DNA of 64,000 bases from Catenulispora yoronensis (GCF_039531695.1 NZ_BAAAQN010000027.1:69620-133619); one strand, 5' to 3'; shown: positions 26,374 through 34,867, counted from the first letter of the stretch. Program-made: numbers and translations. Notes: generated from the sequence alone by a model not told the origin.

Positions 26374-27234
26374 ATGACCGACCGCACCGGAGCGCACCGA
26401 GTGACCGGCGCCGCGCACGAGGCCGAGCCGTTGTTCGACGACCTGCCGCCGAACATCGACACCGACGTGTTCAGCGTGGCCCGGCTCTACGACTTCCTGC
26501 TCGGGGGCAAGCACAACTTCGCCCCGGACCGGGAGTTCGGGCGGCGGCTGCTGGCCATCGAGCCCAACGGCCGGATGATCCTGCAGCAGAACCGGCTGTG
26601 GCTGGCCCGGGCCATGCGGGTGCTGCTGGCCGCCGGCGTCCGGCAGTTCCTGGACCTGGGCAGCGGCATCCCGACCCAGCACTACGTGCACGAACTCGCG
26701 CACGCGGTGGACCCGGGCGCCAAGGTGGTCTACGTCGACAACGACCCGCCGGCGGTCAGCCACAGCAACTACATCCTGCGGGACAGCCCGAACGCCGGCG
26801 CGGCGCACGCCGACATGGCCGAGTCCGAGCGGGTGCTCGCCCACCCGACCGTCACCTCCCTGATCGACTTCGGGCAGCCGGTGGCGATCACCGCGCTGGC
26901 CGCCTGGCACTTCGTGGAGGACAAGCAGGACCCGAAGGGCGTCCTGGCCGAGTACCGCCGGGTGCTGGCGCCGGGCAGCTATCTGGCGCTGACCCACGCC
27001 ACCATCGACGGTGCCACCGGCGATCTGGTCCGGGACGTGCAGAGCCAGTACCAGTCGGTGATGAAGAACCCGTCCCCGCGGACCCGGGAGCAGATCGCCG
27101 ATTTCTTCGAGGGCTTCGACATCCTGGATCCCGGCATCGTGAACCTGCCGGCCTGGCGGCCGGACAAGCCGCAGGACGCCGAGAACGCCCAGGACGTCTG
27201 GTTCTACGGCGCGCTGGGCAGGCTCGCGGCCTGA
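26374..27234 (+). CDS. DUF574-type SAM-dependent methyltransferase
   Basis: This 286-aa protein is of the actinobacterial DUF574 (Methyltransf_19) family. IDTDVFSVARLYDFLLGGKHNF near the start is the family hallmark (S-x-AR-x-YDxLLGGKxN). The SAM-binding segment FLDLGSGIPTQ and the acidic VVYVDNDPPAV follow. The ATG at 26374 has GAGGAG upstream; a GTG at 26341 is possible. The methyl acceptor is unknown; these genes are abundant in Streptomyces-like genomes. The 3' end overlaps the convergent Rv1355c-like gene by 31 nt. Confidence 0.88.
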   Translation: MTDRTGAHRVTGAAHEAEPLFDDLPPNIDTDVFSVARLYDFLLGGKHNFAPDREFGRRLLAIEPNGRMILQQNRLWLARAMRVLLAAGVRQFLDLGSGIPTQHYVHELAHAVDPGAKVVYVDNDPPAVSHSNYILRDSPNAGAAHADMAESERVLAHPTVTSLIDFGQPVAITALAAWHFVEDKQDPKGVLAEYRRVLAPGSYLALTHATIDGATGDLVRDVQSQYQSVMKNPSPRTREQIADFFEGFDILDPGIVNLPAWRPDKPQDAENAQDVWFYGALGRLAA

Positions 27235-29531
27235 CCCGGGCCGGCCGGTCCGGCGCCGGCCGGTCTCGGGCCGGGCCGGCCGAGTCCGAGCCGGTCCAGC
27301 CCGGGGCGCTTGAGCCCGGTCCGGTCCGAGCCGGGGCGGCCCATCTCCGCCGTGCAGTCCCGGTCCGGGGCGATCAGCACCTCCAGGTCGACGTAGAAGC
27401 GGCCGGACTCGCAGCGCTCGCCCAGCAGGATCCGGCGCGCCGCCTCGGTCACCAGCGCCCCGCCCAGCGCCACCCCGGAGGCCAGCTGCGGCCAGCTGCT
27501 CAGGGTCCGGCCGATCTCCGGGAAGCTGGCGGCCAGCGCCGGGGAGATCCGGTCGGCGTCCACCATGTCCAGCACCATCTGGACCCGCTCGGCCGGGGTC
27601 AGGCCGTGGCAGTCCTCGGCGGTCAGCGGGCCGAGCCGGCCGTGCAGCAGCGGCCGGTGCGGCTCGTGGTCGAACCGCTCGATGTCCAGCAGCCCGCGGT
27701 CGTTGGCGTCCATCACCACCGGCACCCCGAGGTCGCGCGCGGCCTCCCGGGCGGCCAGCTTCACCCACGGCGTGTCGCACTCCTCGACCAGCAGGTCGAT
27801 CGGCCCGTGCCCGCCGAGGAAGAACTCCTTCATATTCTCCTCGGTCAGCCCGGCCGGGAAGATCTCGATGTCCAGGTAGGGGTCGATCTCGTACATCTGC
27901 CGGGCGGCCAGCACCGCCTTGTTCACGCCGACCTGGTGCAGCCCGGCGCGCAGCCGGTTCAGGTTGGAGACGCTGAGGGTGTCGAAGTCGGCCAGCTTGA
28001 AGGCCCCGGCGACGCCCTCCTGGGCCAGCGTCACCGCCGCGCTGTTGCCGACCGACAGGCCGATCACGCCGACCCGCCGGTCCAGCAGCCGCCGCTGCTC
28101 GGGGCGGTCGATCTTGCCGCGGTTGCGGTCGGTGCGGACCAGCCGGTACTCCTCGCGGGGCAGCACGTGCACCAGCCGCCCGGACCACGGGTACCAGGCC
28201 CACGAGCCGTAGTCCCAGGGCTGCGCCCCGGCCAGCTGGTCGGCGCGGGCCGCGGCCAGCTCCCCGGCGTCGAAGACCCGGCCCGGCTCCCGCGACCGGA
28301 TCAGCTCCTCCACCTGGCTCTCGACGGTGTCCACGACCTCGCGGACGGCGCCGGTGTTCAGCAGGGCGGCGAGCGCGACCCGGTCGTCGGGGCGCGCGGG
28401 GCGGAACAGCACCGGCTTCCAGCGGTGCGGATCGGAGGAGCCGATCGCGGCCAGGCGCGGGGGCGGCCCGGAGGGGGCGGGGGTGTGGCGGTGCGGGTTC
28501 CGGTGCTGATGGGCGGCCTCGGCGCGGGCGGTCCGGCCGGGCGCCACCGCGGCCACGGCCCGAGCCGCCTCCTCGGCACCCCAGAGGCGGGAGATGGCGT
28601 GGCCCCCGGAGAAGCCACGGCCGAGGGAGGCGAGGTCGGCGTCGGTGGCCGGGGACGTGGCGGGATGGCTCAGGCCGTCGGCCGAGTGCGACGCCGCATC
28701 GGCGGGTGTTGCGGCAGCGGGTGTCGCATCAGCGGGTGTTGCGGCAGCAGGTGTCGCGGCGCTTCCGGTGCCGGCCAGGCCTCCGGCCGGATCGCCGGTC
28801 AGGCCTCTGCCTCTGGTGGCCAGGCTCTCAGTCAGGCCACCGGCCAGGTCTTCGGCCAGCGCCTCGGCCATCAGCTCGCGGAACAGCAGGCGGTAGCCCT
28901 CGACCAGGGTGGTGTGCTCGCCGGCGCCCTCGACGGTCCGGTGCAGCAGGATGACGACGTCCTCGGTGTACTTCTCGACGTAGCGCCGGGTGCTCGGCAC
29001 CGGGTGGAAGCCGAACCGGCCGTGGAAGCGGTCCTGGCCGTCGGCGGTCCCGGAGGTGCCGATCATCGCGGCCGCGCCGAGCTCGTGCGCCGCGGCGATC
29101 GCCAGGGCGTTGAGATGCAGGCCCAGGCCGAGCTTGCGGGCCCGGTGCTCCACCACCAGGCGGCTGTGCTCGAACACGGTCTCGTCGGTCAGGCCCTCGG
29201 CCGCCAGCACTTCCGCGTACTGCCGCTCGCCGAGGTATTCGCGGGACTGGTAGCGGGCGGATGTGGCCGGGGTCAGGAGCCGGACATAGCCCAGCGGCGG
29301 GCCGTGCATGCCGTCCAGGCCGCGCCGGGCCGTGAAGTGCCAGGCGCCGAGGTCCTGCACCTGGTCGTCGGGCTCGAGGAAGGCCGGCCGGCGGCCGCCG
29401 TCGAACAGGATGCGGCCGCGCAGTGCTCTGATCTGCCGCAGTTGCTCGGTGCCGGCGGGGTCGGTGCCGCCGGCGGTTCCGGGGTCGCCGGCCGGCGCCA
29501 GGAACGCGGAGAAGATCCAGGGAGATTCCAT
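27204..29531 (-). CDS. Rv1355c-type fusion: FeeM-like acyltransferase + ThiF-like domain
   Basis: This 775-aa protein has two parts. Residues about 35-230 resemble N-acyl amino acid synthases of the FeeM/autoinducer-synthase fold (VFEHSRLVVEHRARKLGLGL, then FHGRFGFHPVPSTRRYVEKY). After an Ala/Thr/Pro linker (about 240-345), residues about 480-740 are an E1/ThiF-like nucleotide-binding domain (RRVGVIGLSVGNSAAVTLAQ, LADFDTLSVSNLNRLRAGLH, PVVMDANDRG). I see no CxxC zinc pairs of true E1 enzymes. Such fusions are known from mycobacteria (Rv1355c) without a proven function. A possible role is making or activating an acylated metabolite. The ATG at 29531 has AAGG before it. The C-terminal 45 residues are a low-complexity Gly/Pro/Arg/Leu tail. 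Confidence 0.75.
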   Translation of the reverse strand: MESPWIFSAFLAPAGDPGTAGGTDPAGTEQLRQIRALRGRILFDGGRRPAFLEPDDQVQDLGAWHFTARRGLDGMHGPPLGYVRLLTPATSARYQSREYLGERQYAEVLAAEGLTDETVFEHSRLVVEHRARKLGLGLHLNALAIAAAHELGAAAMIGTSGTADGQDRFHGRFGFHPVPSTRRYVEKYTEDVVILLHRTVEGAGEHTTLVEGYRLLFRELMAEALAEDLAGGLTESLATRGRGLTGDPAGGLAGTGSAATPAAATPADATPAAATPADAASHSADGLSHPATSPATDADLASLGRGFSGGHAISRLWGAEEAARAVAAVAPGRTARAEAAHQHRNPHRHTPAPSGPPPRLAAIGSSDPHRWKPVLFRPARPDDRVALAALLNTGAVREVVDTVESQVEELIRSREPGRVFDAGELAAARADQLAGAQPWDYGSWAWYPWSGRLVHVLPREEYRLVRTDRNRGKIDRPEQRRLLDRRVGVIGLSVGNSAAVTLAQEGVAGAFKLADFDTLSVSNLNRLRAGLHQVGVNKAVLAARQMYEIDPYLDIEIFPAGLTEENMKEFFLGGHGPIDLLVEECDTPWVKLAAREAARDLGVPVVMDANDRGLLDIERFDHEPHRPLLHGRLGPLTAEDCHGLTPAERVQMVLDMVDADRISPALAASFPEIGRTLSSWPQLASGVALGGALVTEAARRILLGERCESGRFYVDLEVLIAPDRDCTAEMGRPGSDRTGLKRPGLDRLGLGRPGPRPAGAGPAGPGQAASLPSAP

Positions 29532-29646
29532 GATCAGCACCTTGGGACGGCGAGGCGGCAGGAAACAAGCCCGAGTTACACCTTACGGGTGAATTAATGG
29601 CGAAAGTCCTATGTGAGTCCTCTTCGCACCCCGGAGAATCAAGCGG

Positions 29647-30654
29647 GTGAACCAGCGTGCGGCCGTCGTCCAAGGCGTGGGCGGGGCTGTGCCCGCACGC
29701 CGTGTCCCCAACAGCGAACTCGCCGAGCGCCTGGACACCACCGACGACTGGATCCGCACCCGGCTCGGCATCGGCGCGCGGCACGTCACCCGGGACAGCT
29801 CGACCGTCGACCTGGCCACCGAGGCCGGGGCCCGGGCCCTGGAGATGGCCGGCTTCGGCCCGCTGGACGTCGTGGTGCTGGCCACCACCACCCCGGACCG
29901 GCTCTGCCCGGCCTCCGCGCCGGAGGTGACGGCCCGCCTGGGCTACACCGGCATCGCGGCGTTCGACGTCAACGCCGTCTGCGCCGGCTTCGTGCACGCG
30001 CTGGCCACCGGCAACGCCCTGATCCGCGGCCAGATGGCGGACCGGGTGCTGGTGCTCGGCGCGGACGTGTTCACCACCCTGGTGGACCCCGGCGACCGGC
30101 TCACCGCCTCGATCTTCGGCGACGGCGCCGGGGCGCTGGTGCTGCGGGCCGGCCACGCCGACGAGCCCGGCGCGCTCCGGTCCTTCGACCTCGGCAGCGA
30201 CGGCACCCAGGTGGCGACGGTCGAGGTGCCCGGCGGCGGCGCGCGCGACCGCCTCGGCCTTCCGGTCGCCAACCACGACCCCTACCTGGTGATGGACGGC
30301 CCGGCGGTGTTCGAGCGCGCGGTGCGGGAGATGACCGGCTCGTCGCGCCGGGTGCTGGACCGCGCCGGCTGGGAGGCGGCCTCGGTGGACCGGTTCGCGC
30401 CGCACCAGGCCAACATCCGGATCATCCATGGCGTGGCGCGGGAGCTGGGGATCGCGGCCGACCGCGTGGTCACCAACCTGGAGCACGTGGGGAACACGGT
30501 CGCGGCCTCGATCCCGCTGGCGCTGGCCGACGCGCACGACGCGGGACGGCTCGCGGTGGGCCAGCGGGTGCTGGTGACGTCGATCGGGGCCGGGCTGGCG
30601 TGGGGCTCGGCGGTGTTCACGTGGCCGGAGCTGGATGGCAAGGCCCGGTTGTAG
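29647..30654 (+). CDS. fabH: 3-oxoacyl-ACP synthase III (FabH-like)
   Basis: This 335-aa condensing enzyme joins an acyl-CoA primer to malonyl-ACP. The catalytic triad is visible: C112 in AVCAGF, H253 in PHQANIRI and N283 in GNTVAASIP. TTDDWIRTRLGIGARHV and the C-terminal IGAGLAWGSAVF are FabH signatures. GTG start. It is divergent from the FeeM-like/ThiF fusion, with about 115 nt between them and no fab operon nearby. It is therefore probably dedicated to a specialised acyl product rather than bulk fatty acid synthesis. Confidence 0.9.
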   Translation: MNQRAAVVQGVGGAVPARRVPNSELAERLDTTDDWIRTRLGIGARHVTRDSSTVDLATEAGARALEMAGFGPLDVVVLATTTPDRLCPASAPEVTARLGYTGIAAFDVNAVCAGFVHALATGNALIRGQMADRVLVLGADVFTTLVDPGDRLTASIFGDGAGALVLRAGHADEPGALRSFDLGSDGTQVATVEVPGGGARDRLGLPVANHDPYLVMDGPAVFERAVREMTGSSRRVLDRAGWEAASVDRFAPHQANIRIIHGVARELGIAADRVVTNLEHVGNTVAASIPLALADAHDAGRLAVGQRVLVTSIGAGLAWGSAVFTWPELDGKARL

Positions 30655-30681
30655 GGGGACGGAGTCAGAGCCCTGCGCGTC

Positions 30682-31734
30682 TCAGAGCCCTGCGCGCAGC
30701 GCCGCCATCCGCTGCTCGAACGGGACGACGTCCTCGAACTCGTCCCGCGGCTTGCGGACCGCGGCCGGAGCCCCGGCCATCAGCCCCGCGAGCTCCGCCC
30801 CGGCCCGGTCGACCCGCTCGTTCAGGCCCTCGCCGCCCGCCGACGCCCAGTCCTCCGACGCCGCGAACACCGCGGTCGGGACCACGAACGCCCGCAGGTA
30901 GGCGAACATCGGGCGCAGCGAGTGGTCCAGCGCCAGCGAGTGGCGGGCGGTGCCGCCGGTCGCGGCTATCAGCGTCGGCTTGCCGGTGAGGGCGTCCTTG
31001 TCCAGCACGTCGAAGAACGACTTGAACAGACCGCTGTAGCTGGCCGTGTAGATCGGACTGACCGCGATCAGGCCGTCGGCGGCCTCCACCGCGTCCAGCG
31101 CCGCGCGCAGCTTCGCCCCCGGGAACCCGGCGACCATCGCGCCGGCGATGTCCAGCGCCAGGTCGCGCAGCTCCAGCACCTCGACCTCGACCGCGCGCCC
31201 GGCCACGCGGGCGCGCGTGGCATCGGCCAGACGGTCGGCCAGGATCCGCGCGGTCGACGGCTGGCCGAGGCCGGCGCTGACGACCACCAGGCGCAGGGCG
31301 TCGGGACCGTCGGCCGCGGTGCGCTGCGGCGTGCCGCCGAAAGCGGGCAGGCCGGCCTCGGCGCCGAAGACCGAGTCGATGAACAGTTCGCCGGGGCCGT
31401 CGTACTCGGGGTCGCCGAAGACGTTGCGGTCGAGGGCGGACTGGTCGAAGCCGGAGCGGTCGAGGGCGGAGCGGTCGAGGGCGGGCCGGTCGAGGGCGTC
31501 GAAGCCGGCTGCCTCCAGTCCGTTCAGCGCGGACCTGTTCAGCGTGGACCCGTTCATTGCGGACCCGTTCGGCAGCGGTCCCGGGCCCGACGTGAAGTCC
31601 GTCGTCCCGGCGGCCGGCTGCTCCTCGCTCAGCCGCGTGTGGAACCACGCGCTGCCGCCGGTCATGCCGCCGCCCGACCCGGCCGCCGGGTTCTCGTCCC
31701 GGTAGCGGGCCTCCGCCGCCTCGTAAGCACTCAC
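30682..31734 (-). CDS. NADPH-dependent FMN reductase (CE1759-type) with long N-terminus
   Basis: This 350-aa protein has a flavodoxin-like reductase domain at about 146-345: LRLVVVSAGLGQPSTARILA, ISVSPIYTASYSGLFKSFFD-like and GKPTLIAATGGTARHSLALD. It supplies reduced flavin to the adjacent monooxygenase. The first 145 residues are an extension found in few flavin reductases. It contains tandem five-residue repeats of the type ALDRS (about residues 79-103) encoded by 15-nt DNA repeats. GTG start overlaps the stop of the upstream monooxygenase gene (GTGA), so the pair is translationally coupled. Confidence 0.82.
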   Translation of the reverse strand: MSAYEAAEARYRDENPAAGSGGGMTGGSAWFHTRLSEEQPAAGTTDFTSGPGPLPNGSAMNGSTLNRSALNGLEAAGFDALDRPALDRSALDRSGFDQSALDRNVFGDPEYDGPGELFIDSVFGAEAGLPAFGGTPQRTAADGPDALRLVVVSAGLGQPSTARILADRLADATRARVAGRAVEVEVLELRDLALDIAGAMVAGFPGAKLRAALDAVEAADGLIAVSPIYTASYSGLFKSFFDVLDKDALTGKPTLIAATGGTARHSLALDHSLRPMFAYLRAFVVPTAVFAASEDWASAGGEGLNERVDRAGAELAGLMAGAPAAVRKPRDEFEDVVPFEQRMAALRAGL

Positions 31735-32924
31735 GGTGCGATGGCCTCCTTCGTGTCGAACTGAGCCAGCCGTTCATCATCCCGCGTCGAGCCGTCCGCC
31801 GCTGAGCCGTCCGCCGCCGAGCCGGTCCTTGCCGACCCGCTCCCGCCGGCCTTCGCGACCAGCGCGGCGTGCGTCGGGGCGTCCGGCACCTCGGCCGGCC
31901 GGCCGATCGCGAACTCCTTGCGCAGCACCGGCACGACCTCCTCGCCGAGCAGATCGATCTGCTCCAGCACGCTCTTGAGCGGCAGCCCGGCGTGGTCCAG
32001 CAGGAACAGCTGGCGCTGGTAGTCGCCGACGTAGTCGCGGGCCGCCAGAGTGCGCTCGATCACCTGCTCGGGCGAACCCACGGTCAGCGGCGTCTCGGCC
32101 ATGAACTCCTCCAGCGAGGGGCCGTGGCCGTACACCGGGGCGTTGTCGAAGTACGGCCGGAACTCCCGCACCGCGTCCTGCGAGTTCCGCCGCATGAACA
32201 CCTGTCCGCCGAGCCCCACGATCGCCTGCTGCTCGGTGCCGTGACCGTAGTGCGCGAAGCGCCTCCGGTACAGCGCCACCATCCGCTGCGTGTGCTCCTT
32301 CGGCCAGAAGATGTGGTTGTGGAAGAAACCGTCGCCGTAATAAGCGGCCTGCTCAGCGATCTCGGGGGACCGGATCGAGCCGTGCCAGACGAACGGCGCC
32401 ACACCGTCCATCGGCCGCGGAGTAGCGGTGAAGCCCTGCAGCGGAGTCCGGAACCGACCACTCCAGTCGACGACATCCTCCTCCCACAGCCGGCGCAGCA
32501 ACGCATAGTTCTCCAGCGCCAGATCGATGCCGTCCCGGATGTCCTTCCCGAACCACGGATAAACCGGCCCGGTGTTGCCCCGCCCCATGATGAGGTCCAC
32601 CCGGCCATCAGCCAGATGCTGAAGCATCGCGTAATCCTCAGCGATCTTCACCGGATCATTGGTGGTGATCAGCGTGGTGGCGGTACTCAACAACAGCCGC
32701 GACGTCCGAGCGGCGATCCACCCCAACATCGTGGTCGGCGACGACGGCACGAACGGCGGATTGTGATGCTCCCCGGTCGCGAAGACGTCCAACCCGGCCT
32801 GCTCGGCATGCTCAGCGATGGCCACCATGGCCTTGATGCGCTCACGTTCGGTCGCCGCCACACCCGTAGCGGGGTCGGGCGTCACGTCTCCCACGGTGAA
32901 GACGCCGAACTGCATCTGGCTCAC
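31731..32924 (-). CDS. LLM-class flavin-dependent monooxygenase (CE1758-type)
   Basis: This 397-aa bacterial-luciferase-like TIM barrel has MQFGVFTVGDVTPDP at the start and GLDVFATGEHHNPPFVPSSP, a flavin-site segment. VDLIMGRGNTGPVYPWFG and APFVWHGSIRSPEIAEQAA complete the CE1758 signature. It would oxidise a small substrate with reduced flavin from the downstream reductase. I place the start at GTG 32924, 5 nt after AGGAGG. The C-terminal 40 residues are a Ser/Ala/Asp-rich tail. A GTTGAA/TTCAAC motif lies just upstream. Confidence 0.87.
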   Translation of the reverse strand: MSQMQFGVFTVGDVTPDPATGVAATERERIKAMVAIAEHAEQAGLDVFATGEHHNPPFVPSSPTTMLGWIAARTSRLLLSTATTLITTNDPVKIAEDYAMLQHLADGRVDLIMGRGNTGPVYPWFGKDIRDGIDLALENYALLRRLWEEDVVDWSGRFRTPLQGFTATPRPMDGVAPFVWHGSIRSPEIAEQAAYYGDGFFHNHIFWPKEHTQRMVALYRRRFAHYGHGTEQQAIVGLGGQVFMRRNSQDAVREFRPYFDNAPVYGHGPSLEEFMAETPLTVGSPEQVIERTLAARDYVGDYQRQLFLLDHAGLPLKSVLEQIDLLGEEVVPVLRKEFAIGRPAEVPDAPTHAALVAKAGGSGSARTGSAADGSAADGSTRDDERLAQFDTKEAIAP

Positions 32925-32938
32925 TGCACCCTCCTCAA

Positions 32939-32965
32939 GTTGAAAGTTGAACAAACCCTTCAACC
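32939..32965 (-). promoter_or_regulatory. Candidate operator before the monooxygenase gene
   Basis: GTTGAA occurs twice in tandem (32940-32945 and 32947-32952), with an inverted TTCAAC at 32960-32965, only 15-41 nt before the monooxygenase start. This resembles MarR-type operators that read TTCAACT. No MarR gene is present in the window. Confidence 0.4.
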
Positions 32966-33085
32966 GCGTGCCGAATGATCATATTCCCCGGCGCACCCCG
33001 ATCCCGGGCGTCGCGACTGTCTCGTTCGCCACATTGGGGTGGGGAGCGGGGCGCTCGGGGACGGCGCTGAGCATGGCTCGGGAAC

Positions 33086-33108
33086 GCGTAGAAACTCGTA
33101 GAAGCTCC
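33086..33108 (+). promoter_or_regulatory. 10-nt direct repeats, probable operator of WhiJ-like cluster (left)
   Basis: Two 10-nt units, GTAGAAACTC and GTAGAAGCTC, lie about 80-97 nt before the first gene of the cluster. A similar three-unit array lies at 34811-34840 before the last gene. They probably bind the cluster's helix-turn-helix protein. Confidence 0.45.
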
Positions 33109-33183
33109 CTTTCGGCCGCTGCGCCCCGGCTGCAAGCTGGTAGGAACGGACACTCCGTTCGCGACGATTGCCGGAGGAGCATC

Positions 33184-33432
33184 ATGTCGTTCACGTTCTT
33201 GGCGCAGATTCCGAACACGCCCGATGACGGGTCACCGACCGTGTGGCGGGACGATGAGTCGGGGGATCTGATCGTGCAGGGCTACGTGGGTTCGGAGGAG
33301 GACTACTGGATGGCGGACGCTGCCGGATCCACTCCGGGCCACCACCACGGCCCGGACACCATCCCCGGCCACGAGGCGATCGTGCGGGTTCCCGCGTCGA
33401 TCATCCCGGCCCTGCGGGAGGCGCTGACGTGA
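33184..33432 (+). CDS. Small acidic protein of a WhiJ-like cluster
   Basis: This 82-aa protein starts at ATG after GGAGGAGC. It is acidic, with PTVWRDDESGDLIVQGYVGS, a His-rich GHHHGPD and a C-terminal IVRVPASIIPALREAL helix. In actinobacteria such small proteins sit where DUF397 proteins do in the whiJ-type gene sets and modulate the helix-turn-helix partner. The stop overlaps the next gene (GTGA). Confidence 0.7.
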   Translation: MSFTFLAQIPNTPDDGSPTVWRDDESGDLIVQGYVGSEEDYWMADAAGSTPGHHHGPDTIPGHEAIVRVPASIIPALREALT

Positions 33433-33941
33433 CCTTGATCCGGGACGCGCTGGCGCAGGCCACGCGCACGGCCTTCCATCTGGAGCACAGGGACGCCTAC
33501 GCCCTGTCCGACGTCCACCGGGCCTCCTACGAGGCCTACACACAGCGCGGCGAAGTGGACACGTCGTTCATGGGCGGCTGGGCGGCTGTGGTCCGCGAGG
33601 CGGCGGCCCGGGGTGTGGAGTTCCGGCGGCTCCGGATCATCTCCGAGCCGGTCAGCGACTACATCCGGTGGGAGCATGCGCTGACGGCTGTGAACATCGA
33701 GGCCGGCGAACAGGTGCGGTGGCTGAGCCGTCGTGCGAGCCCGCCGGTGGCCGTGGTGCCGTTCGACTGCTGGATCATCGACTCCGGCGTCGTTCTGGTG
33801 AACCACTTTGCCGGAGACGGTACGTGGCCGGAGCCGGGCGTGGAGCGTCGGACTGATCCGGAGCTGGTGAAGGTCACGGTCGAGTCGTTCGACGCAGCGT
33901 GGATGTTGGCCGTCCCGCACGGCGACTACATCCCCGAGTAG
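33429..33941 (+). CDS. DUF6879-like protein of the WhiJ-like cluster
   Basis: This 170-aa soluble protein starts at a GTG that overlaps the previous stop. ATRTAFHLEHRDAYALSDVH and VEFRRLRIISEPVSDYIRWE match the DUF6879 proteins that accompany XRE regulators in Streptomyces. CWIIDSGVVLVNHFAGDGTW follows. No catalytic motif is known. The middle position between the small acidic protein and the DNA-binding protein suggests that the three act together. Confidence 0.75.
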   Translation: MTLIRDALAQATRTAFHLEHRDAYALSDVHRASYEAYTQRGEVDTSFMGGWAAVVREAAARGVEFRRLRIISEPVSDYIRWEHALTAVNIEAGEQVRWLSRRASPPVAVVPFDCWIIDSGVVLVNHFAGDGTWPEPGVERRTDPELVKVTVESFDAAWMLAVPHGDYIPE

Positions 33942-33948
33942 GTCCTCG

Positions 33949-34803
33949 TTGCCCGCGTCGCCCTACTCCTCTGTCCAGCAGGCCCGTGAGCGCATCGCGG
34001 CCCGTCTCGTGGAGGTGATGAAGGACGCGGGCATCCGGACCGGCAGGGAGCTCGCCCGTCGGCTGGGTTGGCAGGAATCGAAGGTTTCCCGGATCGTCAA
34101 CGCCGTGACGCCGCCGAGTGAGGACGACGTACGGGCATGGTGCGCCGCCTGCGATGTCCCTGGGGAGGTTCCAGGCTTGATCGCCGCGCTACAGATAGCG
34201 GAGGGTGCGTATGTCGAGTGGCGACGGCTTGAGCGCGCCGGGCTCCGCGCCGCGCAGGAGAAGGTGCTACCGGTCTATGAGCGGACCGCACGGTTCCGTG
34301 CCTACAGCCCTTCCCTGATCTCCGGGCTGCTCCAGACACGCGAGTACTGCGCTGCGGTGCTCCGTGCAGTTCAGGTTCGCCGGAGGCTCTCCGACGACGT
34401 GGAAGAAGCAGTACAGGTGCGCATGGAGCGTCAACGAATCCTGTCCGACCCAACCAAGACGTTCTCATTCATCCTGGAGGAACAGGTACTCAACTCCCGG
34501 GTAGCCGACAACGACGTGATGGCGGCTCAACTCCAGCACCTTCTGACGATTCTCGCGACGCACCCAAATGTCAGCCTGCGCGTCATCCCCTCCGGGTCGC
34601 GCCGTCAGCGGTGGGCCGCGGAGGGATTCTGGATCTACGGGACCGAGCAAGTGACGGTGGAACTGATCGGCGCATACCTCACGGTGACCCAGCCCAGTGA
34701 GATCGTCCTGTACGAACAGGCGTTCAGCGAGCTGGGCGCGTTGACCGTGACCGGAACGGGTGTCCGCTCACTGATCGCGGCCGCAGCCCACGCCCTCGGT
34801 TGA
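33949..34803 (+). CDS. XRE-family regulator with DUF5753 (WhiJ-like)
   Basis: This 284-aa protein has a helix-turn-helix domain (about 10-65, GRELARRLGWQESKVSRIVN) and a DUF5753 C-terminal domain. The latter shows YERTARFRAYSPSLISGLLQ, TREYCAAVL, EARVQVRMERQRIL-like and FILEEQVL segments. The layout is that of WhiJ-type regulators controlling development or antibiotic production in Streptomyces. TTG start, 7 nt after the previous gene. Repeats flanking the cluster are plausible binding sites. Confidence 0.85.
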   Translation: MPASPYSSVQQARERIAARLVEVMKDAGIRTGRELARRLGWQESKVSRIVNAVTPPSEDDVRAWCAACDVPGEVPGLIAALQIAEGAYVEWRRLERAGLRAAQEKVLPVYERTARFRAYSPSLISGLLQTREYCAAVLRAVQVRRRLSDDVEEAVQVRMERQRILSDPTKTFSFILEEQVLNSRVADNDVMAAQLQHLLTILATHPNVSLRVIPSGSRRQRWAAEGFWIYGTEQVTVELIGAYLTVTQPSEIVLYEQAFSELGALTVTGTGVRSLIAAAAHALG

Positions 34804-34810
34804 TATTGGC

Positions 34811-34840
34811 GTAGAAACCCGTGGAAGGCTGTGGAGAGCT
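34811..34840 (+). promoter_or_regulatory. 10-nt direct repeats, probable operator of WhiJ-like cluster (right)
   Basis: Three consecutive 10-nt units (GTAGAAACCC, GTGGAAGGCT and GTGGAGAGCT) start 8 nt after the regulator stop and about 30-57 nt before the next ATG. The period equals one helical turn, as expected for a protein binding along one face. Confidence 0.5.
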
Positions 34841-34867
34841 CGGCGGTGACTCCGCACAGTAGGGGAC

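Noticed and set aside
26598..29597. 999-codon plus-strand frame
   Set aside because: It overlaps the methyltransferase and the fusion gene in the wrong frame or strand, with no recognisable domain.
29541..29646. CACC-TTACG-GGTG hairpin as an operator between the fusion and fabH genes
   Set aside because: The stem is only four base pairs, too short to support a regulatory call.
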